Shown: one piece after another, positions 33,467 through 42,373 of the stretch
Layout of the letters: every line of letters starts with the position of its first letter
Numbering within the stretch: position 1 is the first letter of the stretch
NCBI GenBank assembly: GCA_029259715.1
Contig: JAJDEP010000016.1
Location: 186,001-250,000 of the forward strand
Origin: Planctomycetota bacterium
GTDB lineage: Bacteria; Planctomycetota; B15-G4
Reading direction: 5' to 3'
DNA: 64,000 nt
Translations under genes and position numbers: made by a program
Notes under the pieces: generated by a model
Told to the model about the DNA's origin: nothing
Database searches by the model: none
Seen by the model: the letters and a program-made list of their open reading frames with translations, nothing else

Positions 33467-35322
33467 GGGGTCGCGCCGTCGGCGGCGTCGATGCCCGCGG
33501 CGGCCGCTGCGCCCGCCGGCGTCCCCGCCTGCAACTTCTGCGCGGTCTCGTCGTCGACGTAGTCGCTGTGGCAGCCGGCCTTGCCGTCGTCGTCGACGCC
33601 CACGGTGGCGCCCACCTTCGCGGCCGTCTTGCTGGCCAGGCGGTGGATCTCGTCGGGGCTGAGCACGCCGCGCTTCTCGAGGATCTCGGCCTGATCGGGG
33701 GAGAGGGCCGCGGTCACCTTCGCCTTGTCCCAGGCGTAGTCCTCGTCCTTGCCGGACACGAAGCTGGTGATCTCCTTGCTGATGCGCACCGAGCACCAGT
33801 CGTGGCCGCACATGGCGCAGAAGTCGGTGTCCACGTCGAGGTCCTCGTCGTGGAACGCGCGGGCCGTGTCGGGGTCGAACGACAGCTCGAAGTGCTTCTC
33901 CCAGTTGAGCGCGGCGCGGGCCTTGGTCAGCTCGTCGTCGCGGTCGCGGGTGCCGGGGATGCCGAGGGCGATGTCCGCCGCGTGGGCCGCGATCTTGTAG
34001 GCGATGCAGCCCTGCTTGACGTCGTCCTGCTTGGGCAGCCCGAGGTGCTCCTTGGGCGTCACGTAGCAGAGCATGGACGCCCCGTGGTACGCCGCGTTGG
34101 TGGCGCCGATGCACGACGTGATGTGGTCGTAGCCGGGGAAGATGTCGGTGACCAGCGGCCCGAGCACGTAGAACGGCGCGCCGTGACACAGCTGCCGCTG
34201 CAGCTTCATGTTCCACTCGATCTGGTCGAGGGGCACGTGGCCCGGCCCCTCGATCATGACCTGCACGCCCTTGCGCCACGCGCGTTCGGTGAGGCGTCCG
34301 AGCTCGGCCAGCTCGCCGAGCTGGGCGGCGTCGGTGGCGTCGGCCAGCCCGCCGGGCCGCAGCCCGTCGCCGATGGAGAACGTCACGTCGTGCGCGCGCA
34401 TGACGTCGCAGATGTCCTCCCACAGCGTGTTCATCAGGTTCTCTTGGCCGTGGTGGATCATCCACTTGGCCAGCAGGGAACCGCCGCGGCTGACGATGCC
34501 GATGAGCCGCTTGGCCACGTGGGGCAGGTGCTCGTGCAGCAGCCCGGCATGGATCGTGAAGTAGTCGACGCCTTGCTGCGCCTGGTGCTCGAGGGTGGTG
34601 AGCACGATCTCCCGGTCGAGGTCCTCGATCTTGCGGCTGATGATCATCGAGTAGATCGGCACGGTGCCGATGGGCACCGTGCTCGCGCCGAGGATGGCCT
34701 CGCGGCACGCGTCGAGGTCGCCGCCCGTCGACAGGTCCATGACCGTGTCGGCGCCCCAGCGCACCGACCAGTTGAGCTTCTCGACCTCTTCGTCGGTGCC
34801 GGAGCTGACCGGCGACGCGCCCAGGTTGGCGTTGATCTTGGTCTTGCTGGCCCGGCCGATGCACATGGGGTCGAGGCCCTGGGCCAGGTGGTTCACGTTG
34901 GCCGGGATGACCATGCGGCCGGCGGCCACCTCGTCCCGCACCTGGGCGGGGGTCAGGTGGGGCTCGCGCTCGGCGACCCGCTGCATTTGCGGGGTGATCG
35001 TGCCCATCCGCGCGTGCTCGAGCTGGGTGACGGGCTCGAAGCCGGCCGGCGGGCGCCAGGCCTCGGGGCGGGCCCGGGCGGCGCGGTCAGCCGAGCCGTC
35101 GCCGGGTACCAGGCACTCCCAGTCGGCGGGCATGAAGTCCCAGGCCGTCTTGTCCGAGGGCGCCGGCATGTGCGGCGTGTCGGGGGAGGCGAAGGCCCAG
35201 GGGGTCCCGACGCCCGAGGGCCGGGCGAAGCTGCCCGGTGTGGTGCCTTGCCCCGTGCTCGAGGGGTTTCCGCCCAAGGGCGGGAGGGCGGACCCGGTCC
35301 GCGTGTCGTCGACAGTGCTCAT
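33463..35322 (-). CDS. thiC: Phosphomethylpyrimidine synthase ThiC
   Basis: Radical-SAM enzyme that converts aminoimidazole ribotide to HMP-phosphate in thiamine synthesis; 619 residues from ATG 35322, with GAAGGGAAG 6 bp upstream. The family core is complete: [27 protein letters not shown]-type (here [15 protein letters not shown]), [26 protein letters not shown], and the C-terminal cluster motif CAMCGHDWC, a CxxCxxxxC that binds the 4Fe-4S cluster. A TPP riboswitch precedes it. The gene leads an operon with pterin dehydratase and the thioredoxin-like gene; a thiol-reductant role for the latter in this operon is a guess. Confidence 0.97.
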   Translation of the reverse strand: MSTVDDTRTGSALPPLGGNPSSTGQGTTPGSFARPSGVGTPWAFASPDTPHMPAPSDKTAWDFMPADWECLVPGDGSADRAARARPEAWRPPAGFEPVTQLEHARMGTITPQMQRVAEREPHLTPAQVRDEVAAGRMVIPANVNHLAQGLDPMCIGRASKTKINANLGASPVSSGTDEEVEKLNWSVRWGADTVMDLSTGGDLDACREAILGASTVPIGTVPIYSMIISRKIEDLDREIVLTTLEHQAQQGVDYFTIHAGLLHEHLPHVAKRLIGIVSRGGSLLAKWMIHHGQENLMNTLWEDICDVMRAHDVTFSIGDGLRPGGLADATDAAQLGELAELGRLTERAWRKGVQVMIEGPGHVPLDQIEWNMKLQRQLCHGAPFYVLGPLVTDIFPGYDHITSCIGATNAAYHGASMLCYVTPKEHLGLPKQDDVKQGCIAYKIAAHAADIALGIPGTRDRDDELTKARAALNWEKHFELSFDPDTARAFHDEDLDVDTDFCAMCGHDWCSVRISKEITSFVSGKDEDYAWDKAKVTAALSPDQAEILEKRGVLSPDEIHRLASKTAAKVGATVGVDDDGKAGCHSDYVDDETAQKLQAGTPAGAAAAAGIDAADGATP

Positions 35323-35327
35323 GATCG

Positions 35328-35476
35328 GCTTCCCTTCGCAGCTCGCCGCGTTCACGGCTGGTTCTGATCAGGTTCGAAGGGTGTGTTCTCAGTCCGCGAT
35401 CCGGGCCCGATCGTCCGGTGGCCGGGAGACGAGCTCCTGCAACCGGTCGGCGGGTGGGGCGGACACCCCTAGCGAG
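35328..35476 (-). promoter_or_regulatory. thiC: TPP (THI-element) riboswitch
   Basis: On the minus strand the leader contains, in order, TAGGGGTGTCC, CTGAGA (35392-35387), ACCCTTCGAACCTGATC (about 35382-35366) and GCGAAGGGAAG next to the start codon. These are the conserved TPP-sensing helices. The P3 arm between GGGGTG and CTGAGA is enlarged to about 70 bases. The last helix strand overlaps the ribosome site, so thiamine pyrophosphate should block translation initiation. Confidence 0.93.
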
Positions 35477-35598
35477 CGCCCAATGTAGCGTTCGGCGGGA
35501 CGCCCACAAGACGGGCCCGCCGGACGCCGCCGATCGCCCCTCCCGCCTGCTAGAGTAGGCCTTTCCGGCGCTTGGCGGCGCCTCGGGAGGGAAGCGCG

Positions 35599-36747
35599 AT
35601 GTTGGTCACGGCCTTGGTCACGCCGTTCCGCGAGGGTGGAAACGGAAGCGGCGCAGTCGATCTCGGCACCTATCGGGAACTGGTTTCGTTCCAGCTCGAG
35701 CACGGTGTCGATCAGGTGCTGGTGGCGGGCACCACCGGTGAGGGCGCGGCGCTCACCTACGACGAGCGCATGGCGTTGCTCGACGCGGCCTTGGAGGTGG
35801 CCAGGCCGGGACAGGTGATGCTGTCCATCGGCGGCGGTCGACTCGAGCAGGTCGTCGGCCGGGGCCGCGCGGCGCTGGTGCGCGGTGTGCGCGACCTGTT
35901 GCTGGCCGACTGCCCGTACAGCGGCGCGTCGAGTCACGCGCTGCGCACGCAGTGGCACGGACCCGCGGCGGCGGCACTGCCCGAGTCGCGTCTGTTCCCC
36001 TACGCGGTGCCGGGACGCACGGGCACCGAGATGCTGCCCGACGACCTGGCCCGTCTCGCGGCCGATCACCCCAACGTGGTGGGCGTGAAGGATGCCACCG
36101 GCCGCCTGGCCCGCATGGCGCGCGTGCGCCGGCTCTGCGGCGACGACTTCGTGCTGCTGTGCGGCGACGACCACCTGCTGCGCGACGCGACCCTCGACCC
36201 CAACATCCGTGCCGACGGTGCTTGCTCCTTCTCGGCGAACCTGGCACCGGCGCTCGTCGGTCGCCTGGCCGATGCCGGCGCGTCGGGCGATGCAGTGGCC
36301 GCGCGCACCCTGCACGAGCAGCTGCACCTGCTCGCCGGGCTGGTGTCCGTCACCACCGATGAGAGTGTGGATTTGCCCGTCGGCGTGCCCGGCGCAGTGC
36401 CCGGCGCAGTGACCGGCGCAGTGACTGGCGAGGCGCGAGGTGAGCAGGTGGACGTACCCCAGCGCGCGCGCAACCCGGTGCCGGTGAAGACCGCCCTGTC
36501 CCTGCTCGGCCTGATCGCCGAGGAGTTTCGCGCGCCCCTGGCGCCCATGGAGACCGGCGGCGTCTCACGTGTGCGCTCGGCGCTGTACCTGACCCAGCGC
36601 CGGCACCCCGAGGTGCTCGAGGATCTGGCGCACCACTTCGGCATCGACCTCGCCGCGGCCCTCGATCTGCCGGGCGCACCCTTCGAGGTCGACTTCGACG
36701 AGGCGCCGGACCGGGAAGGTCGGCGCGTGGAACAGACCTCGGCGTGA
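35599..36747 (+). CDS. dapA: 4-hydroxy-tetrahydrodipicolinate synthase (DapA family)
   Basis: Condenses pyruvate with aspartate semialdehyde in lysine synthesis, or a related aldolase reaction. From ATG 35599 (GGGAGGGAAG upstream) it has 382 residues, longer than the usual 290. Core motifs are GTTGEGAALT (about 44-53), DCPYSGASS (about 107), PYAVPGRTG (Tyr 134, Arg 139) and Schiff-base Lys in VGVKDATG (about 164). The extra length is a Val/Gly/Pro/Ala repeat insertion near residue 262 and a C-terminal tail. The operon with lysC and asd supports the lysine role. Its stop overlaps the next start. Confidence 0.87.
   Translation: MLVTALVTPFREGGNGSGAVDLGTYRELVSFQLEHGVDQVLVAGTTGEGAALTYDERMALLDAALEVARPGQVMLSIGGGRLEQVVGRGRAALVRGVRDLLLADCPYSGASSHALRTQWHGPAAAALPESRLFPYAVPGRTGTEMLPDDLARLAADHPNVVGVKDATGRLARMARVRRLCGDDFVLLCGDDHLLRDATLDPNIRADGACSFSANLAPALVGRLADAGASGDAVAARTLHEQLHLLAGLVSVTTDESVDLPVGVPGAVPGAVTGAVTGEARGEQVDVPQRARNPVPVKTALSLLGLIAEEFRAPLAPMETGGVSRVRSALYLTQRRHPEVLEDLAHHFGIDLAAALDLPGAPFEVDFDEAPDREGRRVEQTSA
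36385..36432 (+). repeat. Four tandem 12-bp units within dapA
   Basis: Units of GTGCCCGGCGCA (third and fourth variant GTGACCGGCGCA and GTGACTGGCGAG) encode a VPGAVPGAVTGAVTGE linker. It is an in-frame expansion in a loop of the enzyme. Confidence 0.85.
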
Positions 36748-38267
36748 TCGCGGGACCGCTCGCCGTCGTCAAGGTGGGCGGAGCCCTGTTGGGCGACCGA
36801 CACGATCTGGCCCGGGTCGCGGCCCGGGTGGCCGAGCGCCGCCAGGCCGGCGAGCGGGTGCTGGTGGTGGTCTCGGCCCTGCGCGGCGTCACCGACAAGC
36901 TCGACACGGCCGCCACCGACGCCCTCGACCCGCGCTCGGGCGGCGAGCTCGTGCGCGACGTGATGGAGCGGCTGCGCAGGTTGCACCGGGACATGCTCAC
37001 CGACCTGGCCGACGGCGAAGCCGTTTGGCTCGTGCTGCAGCCCATCCTCGACGGCATCGAACGCCTGCTCACGGGCATCCGGCTCACGGGCGAGCTCACC
37101 GACCGCTCCCGGGACCTGTTGCTGGCCCATGGCGAGCGGCTCTCGGCGCCGCTGCTCGCGGCAGCCATCACCTCACACGGCGCCGACGCGCGCCCCGTCA
37201 CTGCCGAGGAGGCGGGGCTGGTGGCCACCGGCCCCTACCGCATGGGCTCGGCCGACTCGGCCGCGAGCCGGACGGGCCTCGAGGGGCTGCAACACGAGCT
37301 GCACGACCGCGTGCTCGTGCTCACCGGCTTCTACGGCGTGACCACCGCGGGCGACGTGGTGCTCTTCGGCCGCGGCGGCACCGACTACACCGCCGGCGTG
37401 GTGGCCGCCGGATTGTCCGCCGATCGCCTCGAACTGTGGAAGGACGTGCCCGGCTTCATGACCGCCGACCCGCGCGCGGTTCCCGGCGCCCGGCGTGTGT
37501 CGGAGCTGTCCTTCGACGAGGCCTGCGAGCTGGGCTACTACGGCGCGCGCATCCTGCACCCGCGCTGCCTCGATCCGCTGCGGGGCACGGCCACCGAGGT
37601 GAGCCTGCGCTCCATCGAACAGACCGACACGGTGGGCACCGCGCTGGTGGAAGCCCGCGGCGGACGGGCGGCCACGGTCGCCGCCCTGGCCGTGCGCCGC
37701 GGTGTGGCCGTGGTGCGCGTGCGCGGGGCGTCCATGGTGAACCAACCCGGCGTGGCCGGCTCGATCCTCAAGGCGCTCGGCGACGCGGGCATCAACGTGA
37801 AGGCCCTGGCCAGCTCGATGACGTCGGTGTCCGGCGCCGTCGACGAAGAGGACGCCGGCACGGCGCGACGCATCCTGCGCGAGCTTTCTGAATCCGGCGC
37901 TGCGGGCGTCGAGTCGGTCGCGGTGCGCACCGGCTTCGCCCTGGTGGGGGTGGTGGGCGACGGCGTGGCCGAGAACGCGTCCATCGCCGCCCGGGTGCTC
38001 GCCTGCCTCGACGGGCTGGGCGTGCCCGTGGGCCTCGTCTCCCACGGTCCGGGGGACGTGGGGTTGAGCTGCGCCGTGCCCGCCACGGATGTGGAGCGGG
38101 CCCTCGGCGCGCTGCATGAAGGCTTCTTTCCGGCCGATTCGGCGGCGGATACGGCGGCGGATACGGCGGCGGATACGGCGGCGGATGACGCTGCGAGCGA
38201 TGCGTCCGAGGACGCGGCGACGGACGCGAGCGGCGAGGCCGAGGACGCCTCGCGGGCCCGGTCGTGA
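36744..38267 (+). CDS. lysC: Aspartate kinase
   Basis: Phosphorylates aspartate, the first step to lysine, threonine and methionine; 507 residues. The GTG at 36744 overlaps the dapA stop as GTGA. Amino-acid-kinase motifs are VKVGGALLGD at the N-terminus and GRGGTDYTAGVVAAGL with WKDVPGFMTADPR. Two ACT domains follow (about 315-460), with AVVRVRGASMVNQPGVAGSILKALGDAGINVKA typical of feedback-regulated aspartokinases. The last 45 residues are an Ala/Asp-rich repeat tail, DTAADTAADTAADD, unusual for the family. Confidence 0.93.
   Translation: MIAGPLAVVKVGGALLGDRHDLARVAARVAERRQAGERVLVVVSALRGVTDKLDTAATDALDPRSGGELVRDVMERLRRLHRDMLTDLADGEAVWLVLQPILDGIERLLTGIRLTGELTDRSRDLLLAHGERLSAPLLAAAITSHGADARPVTAEEAGLVATGPYRMGSADSAASRTGLEGLQHELHDRVLVLTGFYGVTTAGDVVLFGRGGTDYTAGVVAAGLSADRLELWKDVPGFMTADPRAVPGARRVSELSFDEACELGYYGARILHPRCLDPLRGTATEVSLRSIEQTDTVGTALVEARGGRAATVAALAVRRGVAVVRVRGASMVNQPGVAGSILKALGDAGINVKALASSMTSVSGAVDEEDAGTARRILRELSESGAAGVESVAVRTGFALVGVVGDGVAENASIAARVLACLDGLGVPVGLVSHGPGDVGLSCAVPATDVERALGALHEGFFPADSAADTAADTAADTAADDAASDASEDAATDASGEAEDASRARS
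38142..38189 (+). repeat. Four tandem 12-bp units within lysC
   Basis: GCGGCGGATACG repeats three times with a fourth variant unit, coding for a repeated AADT tail at the end of aspartate kinase. It is the second such in-frame micro-expansion in this operon. Confidence 0.85.
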
Positions 38268-39352
38268 CGGCCCCCGAACGAGCCCTGCGCGTCGGCGTCA
38301 TGGGCGCCACGGGCGTGGCCGGGCACCAGGCGCTGCTGGCCCTCGTGAATCACCCGTGGTTCGAGCTGACGGCCGTGGCCGGGGGACGCGAATCGGTGGG
38401 ACGCCTGCTGCGCGAACGCCTCGCGGATCAAGGCGCGGCCGGCGGCGCGTTGCTGCAGCGGCTGCCCGTGGCCCTCGCCGACCTGCGGCTGATCGCGGCC
38501 GACGCCCTGCCCCTCGACGAGCTCGATCTCGTGTTCTCCATGCTGCCCACCGGGGCGGCGCGCGACCTCGAGGCGCGCTGCGCGCAAGTGCTGCCCGTGC
38601 TCTCCACGGCCGCGGCCTATCGCATGGAGCCGGACACGCCGCTGATGATCCCCGGCGTCAACGTCGACCACGCCGAACTCCTGGCCACTCAGAGCAAGGC
38701 TCGCGGCTGGAAGGGCTTCGTCGCGCCGGGCCCCAACTGCACCACCATCGGGCTGGCGGTCACGTTGGCCCCGCTGCAGGCGGCCTTCGGCGTGACGTCC
38801 GCGACGCTCACGTCGATGCAGGCGCTGTCGGGCGCCGGGCGGGCCGCCACCGAACTCGTCGACGCCATCACCGACAACATCCTCGTGCACATCCCCGGCG
38901 AGGAGCAGAAGGTCGAGCAGGAGGCGGGCAAGATCCTCGGCGCGCCCCGCAAGGGCGCCATCGTGCCGGCCGACTTCCCCGTGTCGGCGACGTGCACACG
39001 GGTGGCGGTGTCGCACGGCCACACCCTCTGCGTGAGCGTCGGGCTCGGGAATCCGGCCACACCCGACGCCGTGATCGCCGCGTGGCGCGCGGCCGATCCG
39101 TTCTCCGGACGCCCGTTGCCCTCGGCGCCCCAGCACTGGATCGAAGTGCGTGACGAACCCGACCGGCCGCAGCCGCGCCTCGACCGCGACGCCGGCGGCG
39201 GCATGACCACGGTGGTGGGGCGCGTGCGTCCCGACGCCGTGAGCGGCGGCATCAAGTACGTCGTGCTGTCGCACAACGCCGTGCTCGGGGCCGCGGGAGG
39301 TGCGGTGTTGTTGGCTGAGGATCTCGTGGATCGGGGTGTGATCGGGAGCTGA
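38264..39352 (+). CDS. asd: Aspartate-semialdehyde dehydrogenase, archaeal/fungal type
   Basis: Reduces aspartyl phosphate to the semialdehyde; 362 residues. The GTG start at 38264 overlaps the lysC stop as GTGA. The NADP-binding start is VGVMGATGVAGHQALLAL, the catalytic cysteine lies in APGPNCTTIGLAV, and SMQALSGAGR follows, all as in the archaeal/fungal-type enzyme. Histidine PADFPVSATCTRVAVSHGH is the second active-site region. With dapA and lysC it completes the first part of the lysine branch. Confidence 0.93.
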   Translation: MTAPERALRVGVMGATGVAGHQALLALVNHPWFELTAVAGGRESVGRLLRERLADQGAAGGALLQRLPVALADLRLIAADALPLDELDLVFSMLPTGAARDLEARCAQVLPVLSTAAAYRMEPDTPLMIPGVNVDHAELLATQSKARGWKGFVAPGPNCTTIGLAVTLAPLQAAFGVTSATLTSMQALSGAGRAATELVDAITDNILVHIPGEEQKVEQEAGKILGAPRKGAIVPADFPVSATCTRVAVSHGHTLCVSVGLGNPATPDAVIAAWRAADPFSGRPLPSAPQHWIEVRDEPDRPQPRLDRDAGGGMTTVVGRVRPDAVSGGIKYVVLSHNAVLGAAGGAVLLAEDLVDRGVIGS

Positions 39353-39356
39353 TCGC

Positions 39357-40607
39357 TTGGCGCCTTTTGACGATGTCGCCGTAGTGGGAGCCGGTCCGGC
39401 AGGGGCCGTGGCCGCCATCCGTCTCGCCCGCGCCGGGCACCGCGTCACGCTCATCGAGAAGGCCCGCGTCCCGCGCGACAAGATCTGCGGCGACGGGCTG
39501 ATCCCCGACAGCCTCAACGTGATCGAGTCCCTGGGCCTGCTCGACGTCGTGAAGGCTGCGGGACATCCCGCGCAAGCCCTGCGCTTCCATGCGCCCAACG
39601 GGAAGTGGTTCGACGTGCCGCAGCGCCTGCTGTGTGTGCGGCGCGAGCGCCTCGACGCGATCCTCGCCGAGGCGGCCGTCGCGGCGGGGGCCCGCTTGCG
39701 CGACGGCACCGAGGTCACGGGCTTCACGGCGGACGCCCGGGGCGCCGCATTGACGCTCGTTCGCGGCGAGAGCTCCCGTGCCGGCGGGACCGGCAGCGGA
39801 GGTGGCGTCGCAGGCGATGCCAGCGGCGAGGGCGCCACCGAAACCCTGCGCGCCCAACTCGTGGTGCTGGCCTGCGGTGCGGCATCGGACGTCCTACGGC
39901 GCTTCGGGTTGGAGCACCGCGCGACGCCCTCGGCCATCGCGGCGCGCGCCTACTACCGCCTCGCCCCGTCGGTGGCCGAGGACACGCTGCACATCTGGTA
40001 CGAGCGCTCGGTGCTCCCGGGCTACGCCTGGGCCTTCCCCATGGGCGGGCACGTCTTCAACGTGGGGGTGGGGGCCTTCCACGACACCGGCGCGGCGCGT
40101 CCCAATCTGCGCGCGGTGTTCGAGCGGCTCTCCACCGACGTACCCACCGCGCGGGAGATGCTGCAGGGCGGCGAGGCCCTCGCGCCTATGGTCGGCGCCC
40201 CCTTGCGCACGCGGCTGCACGGCTGCGCCTTCGCCGCCGAACGCCTGCTCGTGGCCGGCGAAGCCCTGGGCACGACCTACTCCTTCACGGGCGAGGGCAT
40301 CGGCAAGGCCATGGAGACGGGGGTGTTGGCCGCCGACCATTGTTCCGCCGCCCTCGAGCAGGGTCGCTTCGGCGCCGCCGACCTCAGGCCCTACGCGACG
40401 GAAGTGCGGACCCGACTCGCCGAGCGATTCTCGCCCTACCTCACCGCCCAGAAGTGGCTGCGCTTCCCCGCGGTGATGAATCTCGTGGCGGCTCGTGCCC
40501 GCCGCAGCGAGGGCCTACGCGCGCGCTTCACCGCGATCCTCGGCGAGGAGATCGAGCCCACCGCCGTCTTCTCGCTGAAGGGGCTGGTGCGGACCTTGTT
40601 CTCCTAG
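39357..40607 (+). CDS. Geranylgeranyl reductase-family flavoprotein
   Basis: A 416-residue FAD-dependent oxidoreductase that in its family saturates isoprenoid chains. The N-terminus VVGAGPAGAVAAIRLARAGHRVTLIEK is the dinucleotide fold, followed by RDKICGDGLIP, the family landmark, and later GEALGTTYSFTGEGIGKAMETG that binds FAD. The TTG start at 39357 is 4 bp after the asd stop, with GGGAG upstream, so it may be the last gene of the lysine operon transcript. A glycine-rich insertion occurs at about residues 135-155. Its stop overlaps the convergent carboxypeptidase stop at CTAG. Confidence 0.88.
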   Translation: MAPFDDVAVVGAGPAGAVAAIRLARAGHRVTLIEKARVPRDKICGDGLIPDSLNVIESLGLLDVVKAAGHPAQALRFHAPNGKWFDVPQRLLCVRRERLDAILAEAAVAAGARLRDGTEVTGFTADARGAALTLVRGESSRAGGTGSGGGVAGDASGEGATETLRAQLVVLACGAASDVLRRFGLEHRATPSAIAARAYYRLAPSVAEDTLHIWYERSVLPGYAWAFPMGGHVFNVGVGAFHDTGAARPNLRAVFERLSTDVPTAREMLQGGEALAPMVGAPLRTRLHGCAFAAERLLVAGEALGTTYSFTGEGIGKAMETGVLAADHCSAALEQGRFGAADLRPYATEVRTRLAERFSPYLTAQKWLRFPAVMNLVAARARRSEGLRARFTAILGEEIEPTAVFSLKGLVRTLFS

Positions 40608-42373
40608 AGGCTGCCGCTCGCCACGACGGTCCCGGCCTTTTGCGTGTCCAACGTCACGGTGAAGTCGCCGCTGCCGCGTACGATCCAGCGCAGTCGCGTG
40701 CGACCGTGACCGGGCACGCCGCCGTCGAGCAACAGTCGCTGCGGCTCGTGCTCCACGGCGTCGAAGTCGGCCAGGTCGAAGCGGTCGGCGTCGGGGCCGC
40801 CCGCCACCACGGTGATGCCGCTGCCTGCGAAGGTGACGATGTCGGGGCGCCCGATGTTCTTGTTGTTGGCGGCGGCCGTGCGCGTGGGGATCCAGCGCTC
40901 GTTGTGGAACGACACCGTGACGATCTTGCTACCGCCCGGTCCGTCGTCCACCTGCACCGACTCCACCGACACCTTCGGCATCTGCGCCGCGTGGAACAGG
41001 CAGAAGACCGCGTTGCGGTGGATCATCTCCTCGATCATGAAGGCCGGCGGCGTGCGTCCCTGCATCTTGCGGAAGCCGCCCACCTCGACGGTGCCGTAGT
41101 CGGGGTGTTCGACCTCGTGCCAGTCGACGTAGGTCTCGCCGAGCATGACCAGGTCGTCGAACAGGTGCTGCAGCTCCTCGTAACTCCGCTCGCCCTGCTC
41201 GAAGGGGTTGCCCTCGGCGCCGAAGGAGTAGATCTGCTCGCTGTTCCACAGCTCGTTGGTGAACGAGATGATGCCCAGCCCCTCGCCGGTCCAGTTCACG
41301 AAGCCGCCGTGCACGGTGTAGAGGTCGGCGTGGATGACCATATTGCGATAGAAGGGCAGGATGCCCTCGCCGTCGTTGGCGATGGCGTCGTAGACCTGGC
41401 GGTCGGTGCCCGGGTAGAAGTCGCTGCGGGTGGGTGAGCCGGGGCCGCGCAGGATCATGCCGCCGGCGTTGTGGAACGACTGCACCGCCGCGATGTTCGG
41501 CCGCGCGGCGATGAACTCGCCGATGGCCGCCGTCTCGTTGTAGGAGAAGGGCCAGTCGCCGGCGCCGTACTGGATGTAGTTGGGCATCCAGCCCGCGGGC
41601 CAGTTGCGGTTCATGTCGTAGCCGCCGGGGCCGTCCTCGTTGACGCGGCCGTCGCCGTCGTTGTCGAAGCCCTCCTGGCCGAGCAGCACCCAGTCGGCGC
41701 CCCACGCCTTGCGCTTGTCGTTGGGAACGCGCTGCATGATGCGCGGGTCGTCGGGGTGCAGGCGGTAGCTGCCCGTACCCGGCTCGACCTGCTTGCGCAT
41801 GGTCACCAGCTCGCCGTCGCCGTCGAGGTCGTCGGGGCCGTCCTCGTCGAACAGCCCGTCGTTGTCGTTGTCGGTGGGGCGCTTGCCCGAGCGGCTGGAG
41901 TGGGGCGTGTTCGGGTCGGTGAACCAGAACTGCCGGCCGTCGGGGTTCACCATGGGCAGGATGTAGAACACCCGCTCGTCCACCAGCTCGGTGACGGCGG
42001 GCAGCTCGCCGTAGCGCTCGAGCAGGTACCACGCGGCGTAGACGGCGGCCTCCCCGCCCTGCACCTCGTTGCCGTGGATGTTGCCGTCGATCCACATGGC
42101 CGACTTGGTGTGCTCCGCCCCCGTCGATTCGTTGTTGAGGGTGAGCAGGGGCATGGGCCGTCCCTCCTCGCTGGGGCCGATGTACTCGAGGCGGCACAGC
42201 TCGGGCCGCTCGGACGCCAGCCGCTCGCACAGGGCGACGATGCCGTCGTAGTTGTAGAAGCGGTTCCAGGCGATGTCGATCGCTGGTGTGCGGTCGGACT
42301 GGGCCGACGCGGGCGCGGCCAGGCCGGCCAGCGCGAGGGCGCCGAGGAGCAGGGAAATCAGCGGGCGCGTCAT
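40604..42373 (-). CDS. Exported M14 zinc carboxypeptidase
   Basis: A 589-residue secreted metallocarboxypeptidase. After a signal peptide (about 24 residues), the zinc ligands are His100 and Glu103 in DGNIHGNEVQGG, and a later His in QSFHNAGG; the catalytic Glu is in FTNELW. A calcium-loop-like stretch DNDNDGLFDEDGPDDLDGDGE is inserted, plus DNDGDGRVNEDGPGG, as in secreted bacterial M14 proteins. The C-terminal 120 residues are a beta-sandwich. The ATG at 42373 overlaps the stop of the upstream M14-like gene (ATGA), so the two are co-translated. Confidence 0.92.
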   Translation of the reverse strand: MTRPLISLLLGALALAGLAAPASAQSDRTPAIDIAWNRFYNYDGIVALCERLASERPELCRLEYIGPSEEGRPMPLLTLNNESTGAEHTKSAMWIDGNIHGNEVQGGEAAVYAAWYLLERYGELPAVTELVDERVFYILPMVNPDGRQFWFTDPNTPHSSRSGKRPTDNDNDGLFDEDGPDDLDGDGELVTMRKQVEPGTGSYRLHPDDPRIMQRVPNDKRKAWGADWVLLGQEGFDNDGDGRVNEDGPGGYDMNRNWPAGWMPNYIQYGAGDWPFSYNETAAIGEFIAARPNIAAVQSFHNAGGMILRGPGSPTRSDFYPGTDRQVYDAIANDGEGILPFYRNMVIHADLYTVHGGFVNWTGEGLGIISFTNELWNSEQIYSFGAEGNPFEQGERSYEELQHLFDDLVMLGETYVDWHEVEHPDYGTVEVGGFRKMQGRTPPAFMIEEMIHRNAVFCLFHAAQMPKVSVESVQVDDGPGGSKIVTVSFHNERWIPTRTAAANNKNIGRPDIVTFAGSGITVVAGGPDADRFDLADFDAVEHEPQRLLLDGGVPGHGRTRLRWIVRGSGDFTVTLDTQKAGTVVASGSL

